This document shows, one piece after another, positions 21,762 to 22,567 of a stretch of DNA of 22,567 nucleotides. The stretch's first letter is position 1. The number at the start of each line of letters is the position of its first letter. The position numbers and the translations under genes were made by a program. The notes below the pieces were generated by a model. That model was not told the DNA's origin. It searched no databases and saw nothing but the letters and a program-made list of their open reading frames with translations. Source of the stretch: an uncultured Clostridia bacterium (GTDB taxonomy: Bacteria; Bacillota; Clostridia; Lachnospirales; Lachnospiraceae); NCBI GenBank assembly GCA_947304065.1, contig CAMZAI010000013.1, positions 1 through 22,567 on the forward strand, read 5' to 3'.

Positions 21762-21792
21762 TTGCCGAAAACGTGTAAGAATACGATATAAA
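21762..21792 (+). promoter_or_regulatory. possible promoter of the downstream binding-protein gene
   Basis: TTGCCG (21762-21767) and TATAAA (21787-21792) are 19 bp apart, longer than ideal, as might suit an activator-dependent promoter under the adjacent AraC-type regulator. No repeat typical of an AraC operator could be defined. GACG and CGTC flank a 7-base centre at 21803-21817. Confidence 0.35.
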
Positions 21793-21856
21793 ATCAAACC
21801 AAGACGAAATGAACGTCGATTTACCTCATCCTCCAAATGGGCTATGCTTTCTTCAG

Positions 21857-21872
21857 GCGGCAGGAATGCCGC
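21857..21872 (+). other. leader hairpin just before the ribosome site
   Basis: GCGGCA (21857-21862) pairs with TGCCGC (21867-21872) around GGAA, a stable GNRA-type tetraloop hairpin. It ends 7 bases before the AAGGAGGAG ribosome site. It has no T run, so it is not a terminator; protection of the 5' end of an abundant message is a reasonable guess. Confidence 0.5.
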
Positions 21873-21893
21873 AAATATAAGGAGGAGAATGTA

Positions 21894-22567
21894 ATGAGGA
21901 AAATTTCAAAAGTTTTGGCACTTGTACTGGTTCTTATCCTGGCTCTTTCGATGAGCGCCTGCTCAAAGAAGTCGGGAAACATCAAGGTCGGCGTTGTTAA
22001 CAACCCCCCTTCGGAGTCCGGTTACCGTGAGGCTAACGTTAAGGACATGGAAGCAGTTTTCTCGAAGGAAAACGGCTATGATCTGAAGACCTACTACAGC
22101 ATCAAGAACGACGATCAGCTTCAGGCTGCTCAGGGCTTCATCACCGAGGGTGTTGATTACCTGCTCATTTCCGCAGCTGAGACTACAGGATGGGATGCAG
22201 TTCTCAAGAAGGCTAAGGAAGCCGGCATCAAGGTTTACTTATTCGACCGTATGATCGATGTAAGCGAAGACCTCTACGAGGCAGCAGTTGTATCGGATAT
22301 GGCAAAGGAAGGCGAGACCGCAGTTAACTGGCTGCTCGACCAGAACCTTTCCGAGTACAAGGTTATCCACATCCAGGGTGCTATGGGTTCGGACGCTCAG
22401 ATCGGACGTACCGGTGCTCTTGACGCTCAGTTTGCTTCGGGCAAGATGACAAAGGTTGTTCAGCAGACAGCTACATGGGATGAGGCAGAAGCTAAGAAGA
22501 TCGTTGAGTCCGTTATCAACAGCGGTGAAGACTTCAACGTAATCTACGCAGAGAACGACGGTATGGC
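21894..22567 (+). CDS. sugar ABC transporter substrate-binding lipoprotein (3' truncated by window edge)
   Basis: The frame is open from the ATG at 21894, behind AAGGAGGAG, to the window end; 224 full codons are seen. A lipoprotein signal (MRKISK, hydrophobic core, lipobox SMSAC with Cys23) is followed by a type I binding-protein fold: IKVGVVNNPPSESGYREAN, then ISAAETTGWDAVLKKAKEAG, VYLFDRMID, and IIHIQG-like and YAENDGM segments. It is homologous to the lipoprotein at 18046-19020 but clearly diverged. Codons are strongly biased to GCT, GTT, AAG, AAC and TAC, unlike the GCG/GCC-rich neighbours, which points to high expression. It is probably the transport binding protein, with ATPase and permease genes expected beyond the window, under control of the YesM/YesN pair upstream. 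Confidence 0.9.
   Translation, partial: MRKISKVLALVLVLILALSMSACSKKSGNIKVGVVNNPPSESGYREANVKDMEAVFSKENGYDLKTYYSIKNDDQLQAAQGFITEGVDYLLISAAETTGWDAVLKKAKEAGIKVYLFDRMIDVSEDLYEAAVVSDMAKEGETAVNWLLDQNLSEYKVIHIQGAMGSDAQIGRTGALDAQFASGKMTKVVQQTATWDEAEAKKIVESVINSGEDFNVIYAENDGM

Overview
The window (about 22.6 kb, moderately GC-rich apart from one AT-rich island near 15.5-16.0 kb) looks like a chromosomal segment of an anaerobic Clostridia bacterium, most likely Lachnospiraceae (Butyrivibrio-like, gut or rumen). The reasons are strong AGGAGG-type ribosome sites, a hydrolase very like the feruloyl esterase Est1E of Butyrivibrio, YesM/YesN-type two-component systems coupled to sugar-binding lipoproteins, stand-alone EAL and HD-GYP proteins, and paired half-size chromate transporters. 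No tRNA, rRNA, CRISPR array, transposase or phage gene was seen. This assignment is inference from protein style, not from a database search.

Layout. Positions 1-3861 (+) carry a run of genes: the 3' end of a protein of unknown function, a small conserved-looking protein, an Est1E-like esterase, and a large lipoprotein joining an HExxH domain to a NagZ-type GH3 domain. It is closed by a terminator. Positions 3902-5041 (-) hold a small alarmone synthetase and a small two-helix membrane protein. 5223-5813 (+) is a zinc-protease-like protein with HEGEH and two CxxC pairs, and 5820-6773 (-) is a Gfo/Idh/MocA oxidoreductase. At 6938-7150 lies a promoter followed by a yybP-ykoY (manganese) riboswitch, a credible antiterminator and a terminator, leading into an ABC ATPase and FtsX-type permease (7213-10240). 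Then come a split ChrA pair and a YitT/YczE-type membrane protein (10298-12158), a second small membrane protein paralogous to the first (12265-12477), and a small lipoprotein (12632-13165).

13239-17882 is a cyclic-di-GMP degradation block: an HD-GYP protein with an ECF-S-like membrane module, a small AT-rich gene on the opposite strand, and a PAS/degenerate GGDEF/EAL protein. 18046-21745 is a sugar-sensing operon (binding lipoprotein, YesM-type kinase, YesN-type AraC regulator). It is followed by the start of a second, homologous binding lipoprotein whose codon use suggests very high expression; this gene runs off the window.

The two most notable signals are regulatory. First, three promoters (alarmone synthetase and both small membrane proteins) carry direct repeats of a TTAAYC-like hexamer every 11 bp, held in the same register relative to the -10 box. 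This is the geometry of a PhoB/PhoP-class response regulator and suggests a small shared regulon. Second, the manganese-type riboswitch sits in front of a MacB/FtsX-like ABC exporter rather than a classical Mn exporter, with a complete set of mutually exclusive hairpins that predicts a Mn-ON switch.
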